Positions 34,356-46,309 of a DNA stretch of 64,000 bases are shown in pieces. The notes under the pieces are model-generated. The model did not search any database and had not been told where the DNA came from. It saw only the letters and a list, made by a program, of their open reading frames with translations. Position 1 is the stretch's first letter. Each line of letters opens with the position of its first letter. The stretch spans positions 1,736,001 through 1,800,000 of the forward strand of contig JAJQJQ010000026.1 in assembly GCA_028622995.1 (NCBI GenBank), written 5' to 3'. The position numbers were made by a program, and so were the translations under genes. This DNA comes from Panagrolaimus kolymaensis (taxonomy: Eukaryota; Nematoda; Chromadorea; Rhabditida; Panagrolaimidae).

Positions 34356-34602
34356 TTGGATGAGAGGCATTATCTGTAACCCAAGCTATGAAACATTGAA
34401 GTATGGTGACTTGAATATTATTTGGTTAACCTCGTTGAGTCCAAGTTTATTTAAATATTCCATTTGCTTTAAATTTCTGAAAACTTTTAATTGTAAGTAA
34501 TCGCTGGAAGAAGGAGTAACTTTTGAGCCCAATGAATTATTATAGAAACATCGTTGCGGTAGTTGCTTCAATAATTCGAAACCCTTTTTTATAAATGAAA
34601 AA
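34356..34602 (-). repeat. Dispersed duplicate carrying an open coding fragment (copy 2)
   Basis: Nearly identical to 126-372 and read in the same orientation. The minus-strand frame is kept open in both copies, although several base differences change residues. It lies about 0.5 kb from foldback copy 2; the 34640-34690 block that follows resembles 17270-17325. Confidence 0.6.
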
Positions 34603-35108
34603 CGTTTGTTGAAGAAAAAAATTGCTTGCTTTCTGCGTGGCACGACAAGATGTATCCGAGTGCATTTGAGGGCATATTTTCACACATCCCTTTATGCGCT
34701 GCAAATTAGTTCCCGCTTATTTTTCGCGCCCATTTTTAGCGAGTTGATTCAAGACTTGAACATAGTTATGAAAATAACATTAGAAATTATAATAATAAAA
34801 AAATGATATAAGATGACAGAACTTGATGATTTATCTCATAGTTTGGATTTGGGTTGGGAAATCGGAATTATTGCTAATTTTAGAAAAATCCAATGGCTTC
34901 TTAATTAATCGCACAAAATTTGAATTTTGCGATGGATTTTAAAAGATTAACTAAACATAGAAAAATCAGAAATTTGTATAATTATGCAAATTTTTGGGAG
35001 AATATATGATGTTTTGTTATTTCATTAGTTTAACATTGGTTGATCAATTAGAAAAATAAGTGAGTTTAATAAGAGTCATAAATAAAACCTAGAAGAGTAA
35101 AAGAGTTC

Positions 35109-36127
35109 GGCGACACGACACTATGTCGACTAGACACAATGTCGACCAAGCCATAATGTCGACTGGACGCAATGTCGACTAACCATAATGTCGACTGGAC
35201 GCAATGTCGACCAGCCATATTGTCGACCGGACACAATGTCGACCATGGTAAAATCCATACGTTTTTCATAAAAAAGATGATAATCATCTAATCATCTTTG
35301 TTGTCTGTTATGGTTGCCGCCATAATCTCAAATACCCAAAATCTCAACTAAATGAAAAAAGCACAATTAAAGAAAGAAAACCAATTACTCGTCATTATTT
35401 TTGGAATTGTTTATAATTTAAAAGCTTTTATTAGTAATCAAAGAATTCACGAGTATCTGTTTTTAATTCTGATATATGAATTCAGAAGTGCTTTTGAGAA
35501 TTCAGAAATATAAAAATATAAATAACAATTAAACATACAGAACTAATTCAGATATTTTTATTAATTCGGAATTATAAGTTCAGAAGTTTATAAACATTGA
35601 TATGGAATACCTACTAAAGAATTTGGCAGCCTACAACTTAATTCATAATTAATAAATATTACAGAATGAATTCTGTATATTTAGTTGTTAATTATATGTG
35701 TGAATTCTCAAAAGCACTTCTGAATTCATATATCGGAATTAAAAACAGATACTTCTGAATTCTTTTATTACTAATTAAAACTTCTGAGTTATGATAAATC
35801 ATAGAACTACCAATTAATAATTATGGATTAAACCATTTAAATTATAAACAATTCCCAAAAGAAAATGACGAGTAATTGGTTTTCTTTATTTAATTACGCT
35901 TTTTTCATTGAGTTGAGATTATGTCCAGTTGAGATTTTAGGGAGTTGAGATTATGTCGTGTCGCCCTTTTTGGCATGGGAAAATTTTCGATAGTCGACAT
36001 TATGGTTGGTCGACATAGTGTCCAGTCGACATTATGGTTAGTCGACATTCTGTCCGGTCGACATTGTGTCTGGTCGACATTATGGCTTGGTCGACATAGT
36101 GTCTAGTCGACATAGTGGCGCCGCGCC
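35109..36127. mobile_element. Foldback element, copy 2 (1019 bp)
   Basis: The same 1019-bp inverted-repeat element as 17728-18746, in the same orientation, with no difference seen by eye. Flanks are GTTC (35105-35108) and GTTT (36128-36131), an imperfect 4-bp match. Each end again carries eight GTCGAC sites. Confidence 0.88.
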
Positions 36128-37536
36128 GTTTTAGATAGATATGATGTCCTACTCATTGAGTTAGCTTTGATGATGAACGAGTTAAAACTCAATCTACGAC
36201 ATCCTAAAAAAGTTTCTAGGTTTCGAGATGGCAAGTTTATGCGCTTGCCGCCGCCATTCATACTTTTTTCATTTTCTTCCGTGTTTTTTTTGACGTAAAT
36301 TTTTGGGCTTTTCTAATTATCTTTTTTTCAATGAAAATTATTCCTAAAATAATGAAGCCTAAAATCTTAAATCGAAGATCATCATTGTAAGAGAAATTAT
36401 TTTCCATATCGAGAAAAGAAAAAACTATGTGGTTTTTTATTACTGTTTTATTCATTTTTTTCTTATTTTTTTAATTGAATTGATTATAAAACATTAACTA
36501 ACTTTATTAACACTACTTTTGCCTTTAGTTGAAGTGTCAAATTTTTCAGTTTAAGCGACGAGTGCATATATTTACTCTTTCTTTTTTCTATTTTCTTTTT
36601 TACTAACTAAAATCATTAAATAAGATTTCTTTTTATTTTAATTTTTTTTTCGTCAGCTTTTTTTCAACTACCAAGTAAAGCATTTATTTGCCTTGAAAAT
36701 GCTACTTCTTATTGTATTTTATTGAGGCTGACGGACTACCGACTATTTATTGAAGGAAAAAAACGAAAGATAGAGTCGTATCTTTACTTTAATTTGGAAT
36801 CCCCAAAGGTATCAGTTCCCTTAAGCTTTGTATTCAACAATCGTTGGGAAGAAGCTGTTGTTTTATTGCTTTCTCTCTCACCTCTTCCCTTACAAAAATA
36901 CTTAGATACTTAGGCTACTGCTTGGATTTTTTTTCTCCTTGTTATATGCTTTTCAAATGAGTAAAATCTATCCATTTTCTATCGTGCCTTTATTTTTTAT
37001 ATATTCGATGGTTTCTATGGGCTTTTTGTTTATAAAAATAATAATAATAAACATAATAAAATAAAGTTGGCTTTTACGCGCAGGGAATAAATAAGAAAAA
37101 TTATTTTTTTTTGTACTCACACATTTTTTTTAATACCAGAAACAAATAAAAAAAACTTTGCTCTCATTGTTTTTTGCTTTTGTTTTTTTTGGCTGGAAAA
37201 AATTTTTACCTAAAATTTGATAAATAAAAAAAGAAACTTCTCTTTCCATGTTTTTTGTTTTCATTTTTTTGAATATGCTCTTTTTGCACATTTATTTACG
37301 GTTCACTTTCCTCGAATATCATCTGTTAATTTTTTTTTCATAATCTTTGTTTTTTAAGATAACTCATTTTTCATAACGCCACATATTTGGCGTTTTACTT
37401 ACACACGTGTTATTTGAGAATTAACCATCATCAAAACATAAGAAAAAACCATTATTAAAAGGAAGAAGAAGCAAAAGATAAATTAAAAATAAAAACATAA
37501 ACTTAAAGTTTTTTCATTTTCGAAAAAACCAGTGCC
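36128..37536. other. Intergenic; short open stretch next to the foldback
   Basis: Immediately right of the foldback the plus strand reads RYDVLLIELALMMNELKLNL and on through FRDGKFMRLPPPF without a start, possibly an exon remnant. The remainder to 37536 is A/T-tract DNA upstream of the receptor gene. Confidence 0.35.
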
Positions 37537-39169
37537 ATGGAAGTAATGGAACCTGGAATGCCATTATCATCATTAACTACAACAATGACAACATTTTTTG
37601 ATTGTTCTAATTCAAGCTTTAAACCTCCTCGACCTTTAACAGCAGGAAATGTGGATTATGTTATTCAACATTATATTTTTCCAATACAATTTTTTCTTGG
37701 AGTTTGTGGTAATTCCCTCAATTTATTGGTGTTACTCAGCTCAAGCATGAAAAACCAAGTTAGTTTTTCCTTCTTTTTTCCTTTACCGTAATTGTGAAGA
37801 GTAAAAAAAATATTCTTCTTCCTTTATTTTTTTCTTTATTTTTTAGGCTAACACATTTCTCTCTGCTATGGCATTTGCTGACTTAGCATTTTTATTTTGC
37901 ATGGTTCCATTTTCATTAGCTTCATTTGAAATATTTTATGCGAGCCCAAATTTTAAGAATTTTCTTTATTTATATCGCGCTCATGGCGTTGGTGTAGCTA
38001 ATATGTTTTCCACTGCTGCAACATGGTGAGTTGTTAATTTACTTTTCTTTGAATTATGATTTATAAGAAATTAAATTTTTTCAAAACAAAACAAAAAAAT
38101 TGATTTTACACATTTTTTACGGAAAATAAATTTTTTAGGCTTGTTTTGGCTGTTTCGATCGAACGATTCAGTGGAGTTCGAAGACCCATGCATACTCGAT
38201 TTCAATTACGTGATCGAAGGCTATTATCTTTAATAGGAATAATATTTTTGGTGGCTTCTTTATTAACTTTATATCAACAATTTGAATATCGGGTACAATT
38301 TAGAGATATTTGTGGTATAACTATGCCTAATATAGCATTTGTGCATTCGGTAAATTTTATACCTTTTTAAAATTAGCATAATTTTTTTTTGCGTTTTAGT
38401 TGCGTTCAACGAGTCCATTATTACGTAATTATATAAAATTAAGTAAATATACACAAATATGTTTGGGTGTTGTATTACCGGTTCTTGCTGTGGCTGCGTT
38501 AAATGTTTCACTTATATATTTTTTACGTCGACGGGAAATTATTCCAAGAGCTACGAGTGGAACTTCAAAAGATGTAGATTTTCGAAGAACAAGTGATTTT
38601 GGAACTTTTCAAAAACAGGAAAGAAAGGTCACTGCTACGGTACTATCGATAGTTACTTGCTTTTCGATAACACATGTAAGTGAATTAAAAAAAAGATTTT
38701 GGCATTGTTTTGAGATTTTATTTTTTCAGCTTCCAAGTTTGGTACCATATTTTTATGAATTATTTTTTCAATTTTATACTCCCAGCGAATTATTAAATAA
38801 TACTATCACTATCGTTAATAGTTTATTAGTTAGTGGAAAAGTTTTAAATTTTGTGTTATTTTGTACAAGTTCGACGCATTTTCGTCGAAGAACTATGATG
38901 ATGCTAAATTCTTGGGTAACAAATATTTTTATCTATTTTTTTATCTAGTAATTGCAAAATGCAAATTTTTTCAGTGTACAAGTCGAAGAAAAAAATATAG
39001 TAGTATGACGAGTACTGCAATAGCAACAGGCCCACCCCAATCTAATTTAATGATGACTAATACTCCTACAAGTTCCAAACATAATAAGCAAGGACCAGTA
39101 TATAATACAACTTATCGAAAACGTGAAGGTTTTGCTAAAATGTCAACAGTAAGCACTCAAGCAGATTAA
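37537..39169 (+). CDS. FMRFamide-like peptide receptor
   Basis: Exons 37537-37758, 37847-38025, 38139-38349, 38400-38675, 38730-38915 and 38975-39169 join in phase (422 aa). Seven membrane segments are visible: FFLGVCGNSLNLLVLL (TM1, GN pair), FLSAMAFADLAFLFCMVPFS (TM2), VANMFSTAATWLVLAVSIER (TM3; SIERF replaces DRY), LLSLIGIIFLVASLLTLY, YTQICLGVVLPVLAVAALNV, TATVLSIVTCFSITHLPSLV and NTITIVNSLLVSGKVLNFVL (TM7), then FCTSSTHFRRR. The TM7-helix-8 pattern GKxLNFxLFCxSSxxFR is typical of invertebrate FMRFamide/myosuppressin-type receptors. It should sit in the plasma membrane of neurons or muscle; the ligand is not known. Confidence 0.85.
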
Positions 39170-39763
39170 TATCACTTCCAAAATGGCTGCCATCATCATT
39201 AATTTATTTATTTACTGCTGCCGTTGTCGCCCAAATAATTTCTTATTTTATTATTTTTTTACCTCTAAATTCAGATCTTTCAACAGCAGACAATGAGAAA
39301 AAAATAGAATAACTGTGTTTTCTTTAAAAAATATTTGTTAATTGTTTTTTAATTTTTACTTTCTTTCTTTCTCATTTTTTCACCGGTGTTTCAAAAAATA
39401 CAATGTTAAAATTTTATTTTTGGTGATATTTCAAAAAACAAAACATTGACAAACTAAAAAATTTATTCAAACAATATTTTTACTTCCACAATTAAAAATT
39501 GAACGAAGAAAACAAAAACACAAATAAAAAAAGTAACTGCTTGCTAGTGTGTGATGTTTCAAAAACAAAGTAAAAAAATATAAATGTAAATGGCAGAGAA
39601 ATTAACTAACCCTCATTTAAAAATGTCAAAAAGGCAAAACAAAAAATTGTAAAATGTCAATGAAAATATGGGTGCTTTTTTAATAAGTATTTTAATTTAA
39701 TTCCTCTCTCAAAAAAAATGGCATAGTAGCACCATCAAAAACCCAACAACAAATAAATTGTAT
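39170..39763. other. Convergent 3' flanks, no gene seen
   Basis: AT-rich DNA between the receptor stop and the stop of the small membrane-protein gene. Confidence 0.5.
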
Positions 39764-40399
39764 TTAAGATAATGGAGCTGTGGAAGCATTAGATCGAGAT
39801 GAAGCTCGATCATTAATGATTGCAGAAATATTTGAGCGAAAATCAATATGTCGTAAATATTTGAGTCCTCTCGACATTAAAAAAAGACTCAAACTGGCGC
39901 CAATAAGAGAACGGGGAGTGGTACCAACTCTAAAAAACAAACAAAAATAAGTCTACAAAAAAACATTTATTCAAAATATAGTTAAACAACAAACTTTTTA
40001 GGTAAGAGAGCTTTCAATAATACTGCAAACAATAAAGACCCAAAATTAAATATCACTGATGCAAATACACTAAATTCAACTCGATCCCAACTATTTAATC
40101 GATAAAGATGGGGGCGAAAGAAAACATATAAACCAATACCAACGTGAGAATTGAATAATACTGTATTACTTACGGCAAGATCATACATGGGGAAAAGTCT
40201 AAAATCATAGTTAAAATATTTGCATAATTTTTTAATTTTTTTACCTTGTAACAAGAGAAGGTGAAAATATATGAACTGAAAATAATGTATGACTGATTGC
40301 CCCACTAATGGGAGCATAATGACGAACTAATGAAGTTGTAGTTAATCGAGGAAAAAGGTTATGACGCCATTCAGTTAAAGTTTCTTGCCAATTTCCCAT
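39764..40399 (-). CDS. Small membrane protein of unknown function
   Basis: Exons 40245-40399, 39995-40198 and 39764-39929 join in phase (174 aa). It starts MGNWQETLTEWRHNLFPRLT. Hydrophobic segments follow around HYAPISGAISHTLFSVHIF, VFASVIFNFGSLLFAVLLKA and LIGASLSLFLMSRGLK, and a Ser/Arg-rich tail ends STAPLS. FNSHVGIGLYVFFRPHLYRL between them looks like a conserved loop. Two splice junctions restore the frame exactly, which supports a real gene. I do not recognise the family. Confidence 0.65.
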
Positions 40400-41284
40400 A
40401 TTTAATTTTTTGGGTTTAAAGAACTGCTAAAAAATTTTTTTTCAATATGACTCAAATAAATAAATAAATAAACATATGTACTTTTATGTCAAAAACTTTC
40501 ACTCGAACCAAAAAAAACACGATTAAAACAAAAATAAAAATTATGAAGTTAAATAATGAGGCAGCAGCAGCTAGAGAACGACAAAAAAAATTTAAAAAAG
40601 CAACAAAACAACAGCAAAGTTAAAAAAAACGAAGAAAGAATATGAGCAGTAGTTTTAAAAAATAGTTGTTTAGTTGTTTGCAACAAACATATGAAAAAGA
40701 AAAGCAATAGACAAATGTCAAGCTTTCTTTCTTACTTTTTTTTTCTTGCAACTTGGGGTTTTCTTTTTTCACTCTTTTCTATGTTAAAATAGTCGCAATA
40801 AAAAAAAAAGAGAAAAATAAAGTGAAAGAATGTTGGATAAGCAAAAAAAAAAAATAGAGGAACATGCATGAAAAGAAAAAAACTGCAAGTTTGTTAGTTT
40901 GTTTTGTTTTCTTTACAAGAACGATAAATTAGAACGGTTAGTTAAAAAACGTCAAAATGAAAAAAATAGTTTGGTTTGCTGCGTGTTTTTTTTTGTTGAT
41001 AAAAATAAATGTTTGGGTTGCGAGTTAGTTTGCTCCTATTTGTAGTTTTAAAAAAGGATAATTAATTATATATACATATAGAAAAGAAAAATCGGTCGGT
41101 TGAGCATTACAAGAAACAGAAAAAAGAAGCAATCACAGTCATTTAAGGAAAAAAGAAATATTACACCGAAAAACTTTTTAACGGTTTCAAATTACTCTCA
41201 AATGAGTTTCCTTTTTTTTGGAACATTTTATTTACAAACAAAAAAATTTTATATATATAAAAAGAATTTTGGGATTTGAATTAT
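40400..41284. other. Intergenic, no gene seen
   Basis: About 0.9 kb of A/T-tract DNA between two minus-strand genes; it contains 5' sequence of the small membrane-protein gene and the 3' flank of npp-23. Confidence 0.5.
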
Positions 41285-42480
41285 TTAGTTTCCTGGTACA
41301 ATAAAGCATAAATCACCCGAATTAGTAGCAATAATAATTTCATTTCCACGATTATCCAAAGCTATGGGATTGTCAATGTCTTTCATCCAAGCATATCTAA
41401 GTTTGTCAAAGTGATTACCTTTAAGCCATGGAGAAACATCAAGCTCGTCTGTATTAAACCTAAAAATTCTTTTGTTTACTTTTTATTTATTGCTCGTTCC
41501 AGCTTAAAAATATGCAATAAAAAATGCATACCATAAAGAAACAAGTTCTTGATTGTTAAGTTCAACATAACCATCAGCGCAAGTAACAAAAGCAGTATTG
41601 GGGCAATGTTCGGCAAATTTTACAGAAGTAATGGGTTTGCTTGAAACTTTCAAAGTACAATGGTATTTTTGCATGTCATGTCTGAGATCGGTGAAATTCA
41701 CAAATCCATCACTCGTGCCTGTCATTACTAAATTGCTATCTTTCATGTGGCAAGAAGTTATTCCATCATTTATTTTGTGTGCCATTCGATAACAATGTTT
41801 TGGAGTTTCTTGACGATTGATTCCTTCTGGTCCTCGCAAATCCCATAAACCAACACTTCCACATCCATGCCCAGTAACAAAAAGGTAAGGTGAAATTGCA
41901 TGAAGAGCACTTATCGGAGTTTCATTTTTCGATAAAAGCCTTCTTGAATTATTTTGAATATTATGGAATATAATTTTTCCTGATGATGTCCCAATAAATA
42001 AATGACCGCCATTTATATCCATTGCTGTCACACTACTGCCATGGCCTGCAGAAGTTGAAGGTATTAGAGGCAACAATTTCCCAATATTTTGAGTTCCATG
42101 AATTTTTAGCACTTCATAGGAGCCGTTTTGATTACCATAAGCAACAATTCCATTTCGTGCATTTCTGTAATAATTGCTTTTTTGAAGAATCTCTCGCAAT
42201 AATGTTAAATAACATACGAAATTGAAGAAATTTTATCTGACGCCCTATATTGATTTATATGCTTTATAACGGAATCACTTTCACTTCCATATTTATTAAA
42301 TCCATAAAGATCAATAACATTGTTGACATTTGAAGCAGCAACAAATAAATGTGTATTGGAATTATTAAAATATTTTGTCCATTGAACAAATGAAAGATCT
42401 ATGGGAGTTCTAGCAAAAAATCGCGCACGTCGTCGTCTGGGATTATTATTAACGGTTAAAGCTGAATGTAAAAATGACAT
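41285..42480 (-). CDS. npp-23: NUP43-like WD40 nucleoporin
   Basis: Exons 42218-42480, 41532-42164 and 41285-41459 join in phase (356 aa). WD-type blades are visible: VTAMDINGGHLFIGTSSGKI, ISALHAISPYLFVTGHGCGS followed by VGLWDLRGPEG, ITSCHMKDSNLVMTGTSDGF followed by VNFTDLRH, and ITSVKFAEHCPNTAFVTCAD followed by GYVELNNQELVSLW. The last block ends IALDNRGNEIIIATNSGDLC and FIVPGN. The length (NUP43 is about 380) and the order, with the penultimate blade followed by a spacer containing SPWLKGNHFDKL, fit NUP43, a member of the Y-complex of the nuclear pore. Another small WD40 family is possible, as WD repeats are poorly diagnostic. The N-terminus is Arg-rich (NPRRRRARFFARTPIDLSF). Confidence 0.7.
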
Positions 42481-42801
42481 AATAATTATTATTTGTACAG
42501 AAAAATTAAAATACCCGAAATTTAATATTTATTTTTTACGATTGAACATCCAACATAAGAAAGAAACATGGCGAACACCAAATCGTTTGTTTCTTTTTGC
42601 CAAAAAACTATGTGTCCTTTATGTAAAAGCCACCAAATTGATATATTTATGGCAATCATGCATATAAAATAAAATCACTTTGAAAATGAGTTAGAGGAAC
42701 ATAAAATTTTTGAGTTTTTTGTTATCATTTTATTTTACTTAGAAGTAGACAACCCTCAAAAACATTCAAAAGTAATTTACACAAATATAAAAAAATTTAG
42801 T

Positions 42802-45216
42802 TTATCTAAACGGATGGAAGTTGAGGGAAGGTGATGGAATGATTTTTGTACGCTTCCTCCATTCTTTTTTAAAAGTTGCAATGATGATGCCATTGGTTTG
42901 AGCGAAACAGATGTTTATGCTACCAGTGGGTTCCATGTGTTTATCAGCCAATTTAAATAATTCTGCTAAATTAATATCTAATAAGTTATTAAAGTGAACA
43001 GTGCTGTAACTTTATTTTTCTATCAATTGAAAGGAGGCGCTTCAAAGCTTCAAGAAGTTTCGGTATTTCCTAAACCATAAATACATTTTATAACTAAAAA
43101 AAATCGAACTCATCTTACTCGAGAATTTCAGCGTTATAACTCATTTTTTTTCAACTTCAAGCAAAAATGGAAGGTCGAGTGCGAAGCCGAAAATCGAAAT
43201 CGGCTATTGTGGGGTTGATTTTTTGCATACCGGGGTAATTTTAGTTGGAGAATTTAGCCTTTCCATTAGTTTTTACATATCATACCCTCAAAATGGCTGT
43301 GGAAATTTGCATATGGCTAAAATCCATTATCTTTTCTCATATTTTTTTTATCTAGGGGAAATCGTTCATTACCCTCCTATGAACATCCTGAGCAAATTTC
43401 ATAGTTCGACAACCTCATATTGGTGGAGTTACACAGCCCGGAAATTTTCATAAATCACATGTCTTCTATTATAATCAAAAACTTTGACGCCCGCACTTTC
43501 CTGCTATACACCATATGAAAGCCCGTGAAAAACTGTATATAATCCCCTCTATAAAGCTTACTCAGAGTAGGGGGAAGGGGTTCAAAAAAATTGATGAACA
43601 GATAACACCAATATGAGGTATATGGACAAGTATCTCATAAATACATATAAAAATTCTAAAATCTATCCAAAAACGTAGAAAAACCCATTTAATGATTTTA
43701 CAAATCGACAAAAAAAATTATTCCTATGCTTATTGATTTTTCCTGAATTTTTAAAGTTTTTAGTAGCACACGATGAATAAAAAAAATAAAATTTCTCAAA
43801 ATGAGGGATTTAATTTTACTCTCATCATTTCTAGGCCTAATTTGGGTCGTAGAAAACGAATTTGATAGCCACTGATATATTTCATTGGATATTTTTGGAG
43901 TTACGAATTTTTGAAATATTGAAAAATTCGAATGACTAAAACTCAATTTTAAACTGTTCAACCACTAAAACTATTGTCAAATTCGGTTTCTACGACCCAA
44001 ATTAGGCCTAGAAATGATGAGAGTAAAATTAAATCCCACATTTTGGGAAATTTTATTTTTTTTGTTCATCGTGTGCTACTAAAAACTTTAAAAATTCAGG
44101 AAAAATCAATAAGCATAGGAATAATTTTTTTTGTCGATTTGTAAAATCATTAAATGGGTTTTTCTACGTTTTTGGATAGATTTTAGAATTTTTATATGTA
44201 TTTATGAGATACTTGTCCATATACCTCATATTGGTGTTATCTGTTCATCAATTTTTTTGAACCCCTTCCCCCTACTCTGAGTAAGCTTTATAGAGGGGAT
44301 TATATACAGTTTTTCACGGGCTTTCATATGGTGTATAGCAGGAAAGTGCGGGCGTCAAAGTTTTTGATTATAATAGAAGACATGTGATTTATGAAAATTT
44401 CCGGGCTGTGTAACTCCACCAATATGAGGTTGTCGAACTATGAAATTTGCTCAGGATGTTCATAGGAGGGTAATGAACGATTTCCCCTAGATAAAAAAAA
44501 TATGAGAAAAGATAATGGATTTTAGCCATATGCAAATTTCCACAGCCATTTTGAGGGTATGATATGTAAAAACTAATGGAAAGGCTAAATTCTCCAACTA
44601 AAATTACCCCGGTATGCAAAAAATCAACCCCACAATAGCCGATTTCGATTTTCGGCTTCGCACTCACTTTCTCGAAGTTGAAAAAAAATGAGTTTTATGA
44701 CACTTTTCAAAAGCTTGATAAAAAGTTCGAATACAATCTTGTTCCCTTAGAGTAAGGTACAATTTTTTCAACGACCGTTGCAAAAGTTTTTTAACAACCC
44801 AATCATTTAATTCAAAATCCATTACAATAAAAATTTCTTTAATTTCTGATAAATCAATTTTAAAAATAATGGATTCAATTTGAGCTTTGAGTAAGAAAAC
44901 CTAATATCAAGTTGTTCCAAACTTTAACAGAATTAAATTCTTATTTAATCTTTTCTTTTATTGATAACTTATTTTGAATATTATAGCGAGAAAATACTAT
45001 CCAATCTTCAAGTGTTATTTTTTCGTAGCTGCCCATCATTAAATTTTCAATATGACTTCTTCCAATTTGAATTTGGCATATTCGTAAAGATTTGCAGCTT
45101 CGCATTAATTTATGCGATGAGTGAAGATTGCAAGCTTTTGTGAGATAATCTATAGCATCTTTGGGAAAAGAATATAATTGTTGAACTCGATTATTGAAAT
45201 TAACAAAACTTTCCAT
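42802..45216 (-). pseudogene. Gene of unknown family split by a foldback element
   Basis: The N-terminal part (45216 to about 44941) reads MESFVNFNNRVQQLYSFPKD, then SCKSLRICQIQIGRSHIENL and EKITLEDWIVFSRYN. A middle part (about 44900-44700) reads SIIFKIDLSEIKEIFIVMDF, ELNDWVVKKLLQRSLKKLYL and TFYQAFEKCHK. Past the foldback come IPKLLEALKRLLSIDRKIKL and then, in another frame, VHFNNLLDINLAELFKLADK and NICFAQTNGIIIATFKKEWR to a stop at 42802. The order is collinear, but there is a frame change near 43010 besides the ~1.56-kb insertion. The pattern is reminiscent of F-box-associated nematode genes, without a motif I can name. Confidence 0.6.
43134..44697. mobile_element. Foldback element, about 1.56 kb
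   Basis: Two arms of about 730 bp, nearly identical and inverted, around a loop of about 110 bp (43868-43977). Ends are TATAACTCATTTTTTTTC and TAAAACTCATTTTTTTTC, so the outer limit is known to within a few bases. The same 76-codon open stretch appears on the plus strand of the left arm and the minus strand of the right arm, a consequence of the symmetry. No transposase is present. It lies inside the coding remnant at 42802-45216. Confidence 0.85.
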
Positions 45217-46121
45217 ATTTTTTAAATTAATATTACAAACCTTGTTGAAGTTAAATTTTGAATAAAAAGAAAAAAGTGAAAATCAACCACACATGATCAA
45301 GTAAGGCACATGAAAATGATTGAAAATAATTAAATGTCAGTTGTGCCGACCTTTCTCATTTTTGAGTAGGGGCTAAAGAGGAAAGACAAAGTTATGGACA
45401 AACATTTTTATGAACGTAAATATCAAAAATAAAAATCTTTTAGAATTGATTTGGTGCGTAATAAAAACTCTTTCTTAATCATGGAAAAAGAAATTTTAAG
45501 TAAAGTAAATTAATTAATCAAAAATCCATTAATCTTTCTTTATTTATTAATTATTTGAAGAAGAAAAAAAATATTTCTTCACAAAAATCTTTTTTACTTG
45601 ATGATCCTTAGCTTCGTTGGTATTTTTTTGATTTGTTTTTTATTTTGCGCAATTTCTTTCGCTTTTAGTCATTTTTTTGCCCTTTTTATAATCTTTTGAT
45701 CTTTGTTTCAATTTCTTTTTTTCTTTTTTTGTTAATGTCTGTTCAAAACTTTTCAATTCCTTCTTCTTTTAACACCCGCTTTTTCTTTAAAAAAACCATA
45801 GACTGATTCATTTTCCATTCAAATCGCTTTTTTGATTCTTTCTTATTTATAAATTGGGAAATGGAAGTATTCCCTTTTATTCCCAAAATAGCAAACTTGA
45901 AATTTTTTATGTTTTTTTTATATAAAAGCGTAAATTTTGAAAATCCTTTTTACTCTCCATTTGTAGCGGTTAAATTCACATAGAAATAAAGGATATTTGT
46001 TTTCGATAAAACAACTTTTCGAAATTTTTGTTGAGCCTTTTTTATATTAACTAAGTGATTTTATAAGCAAAAGATTTTAGATACCCGCGCTTTACATAAA
46101 CTTTTATTTGCTTATTTCTCC
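45217..46121. other. Intergenic, no gene seen
   Basis: A/T-tract DNA upstream of the split gene on the minus strand and of the small plus-strand gene. Confidence 0.5.
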
Positions 46122-46309
46122 ATGGATGATAACGACGACGATCACATTTTTGGTCAAAGATTCGAACAGCTCTTTGAGCGTGTTAGTTTATTTTTTTTTA
46201 AATTTTAAATAAACATTGCTTTAAGATATTAATGGAAGATGAAAATGACGGGAATCCTCCTCCACATGAAAATCCTCCTATTGATCAACCAGCTTGGAAG
46301 GGTGCATAA
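46122..46309 (+). CDS. Short acidic protein, 47 aa, possible gene fragment
   Basis: Exons 46122-46181 and 46226-46309 join in phase: MDDNDDDHIFGQRFEQLFER, then ILMEDENDGNPPPHENPPID and QPAWKGA-stop. GTTAGT and TTTAAG are acceptable splice signals. The text resembles the linker ahead of the RING domain in RNF115/RNF126-type ubiquitin ligases (F..L...L, then GxPPP), but no RING follows. It could be a truncated copy or a genuine micropeptide. Confidence 0.4.

Noticed and set aside
35066..35287. 73-codon frame with repeated VDI and SSRHYGL text, also at 17715-17906
   Set aside because: Produced by the 16-bp GTCGAC arrays in the foldback termini.
43223..44667. Two identical mirror-image open frames of 76-92 codons
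   Set aside because: They are the same sequence seen in both arms of the foldback; no start context or homology.
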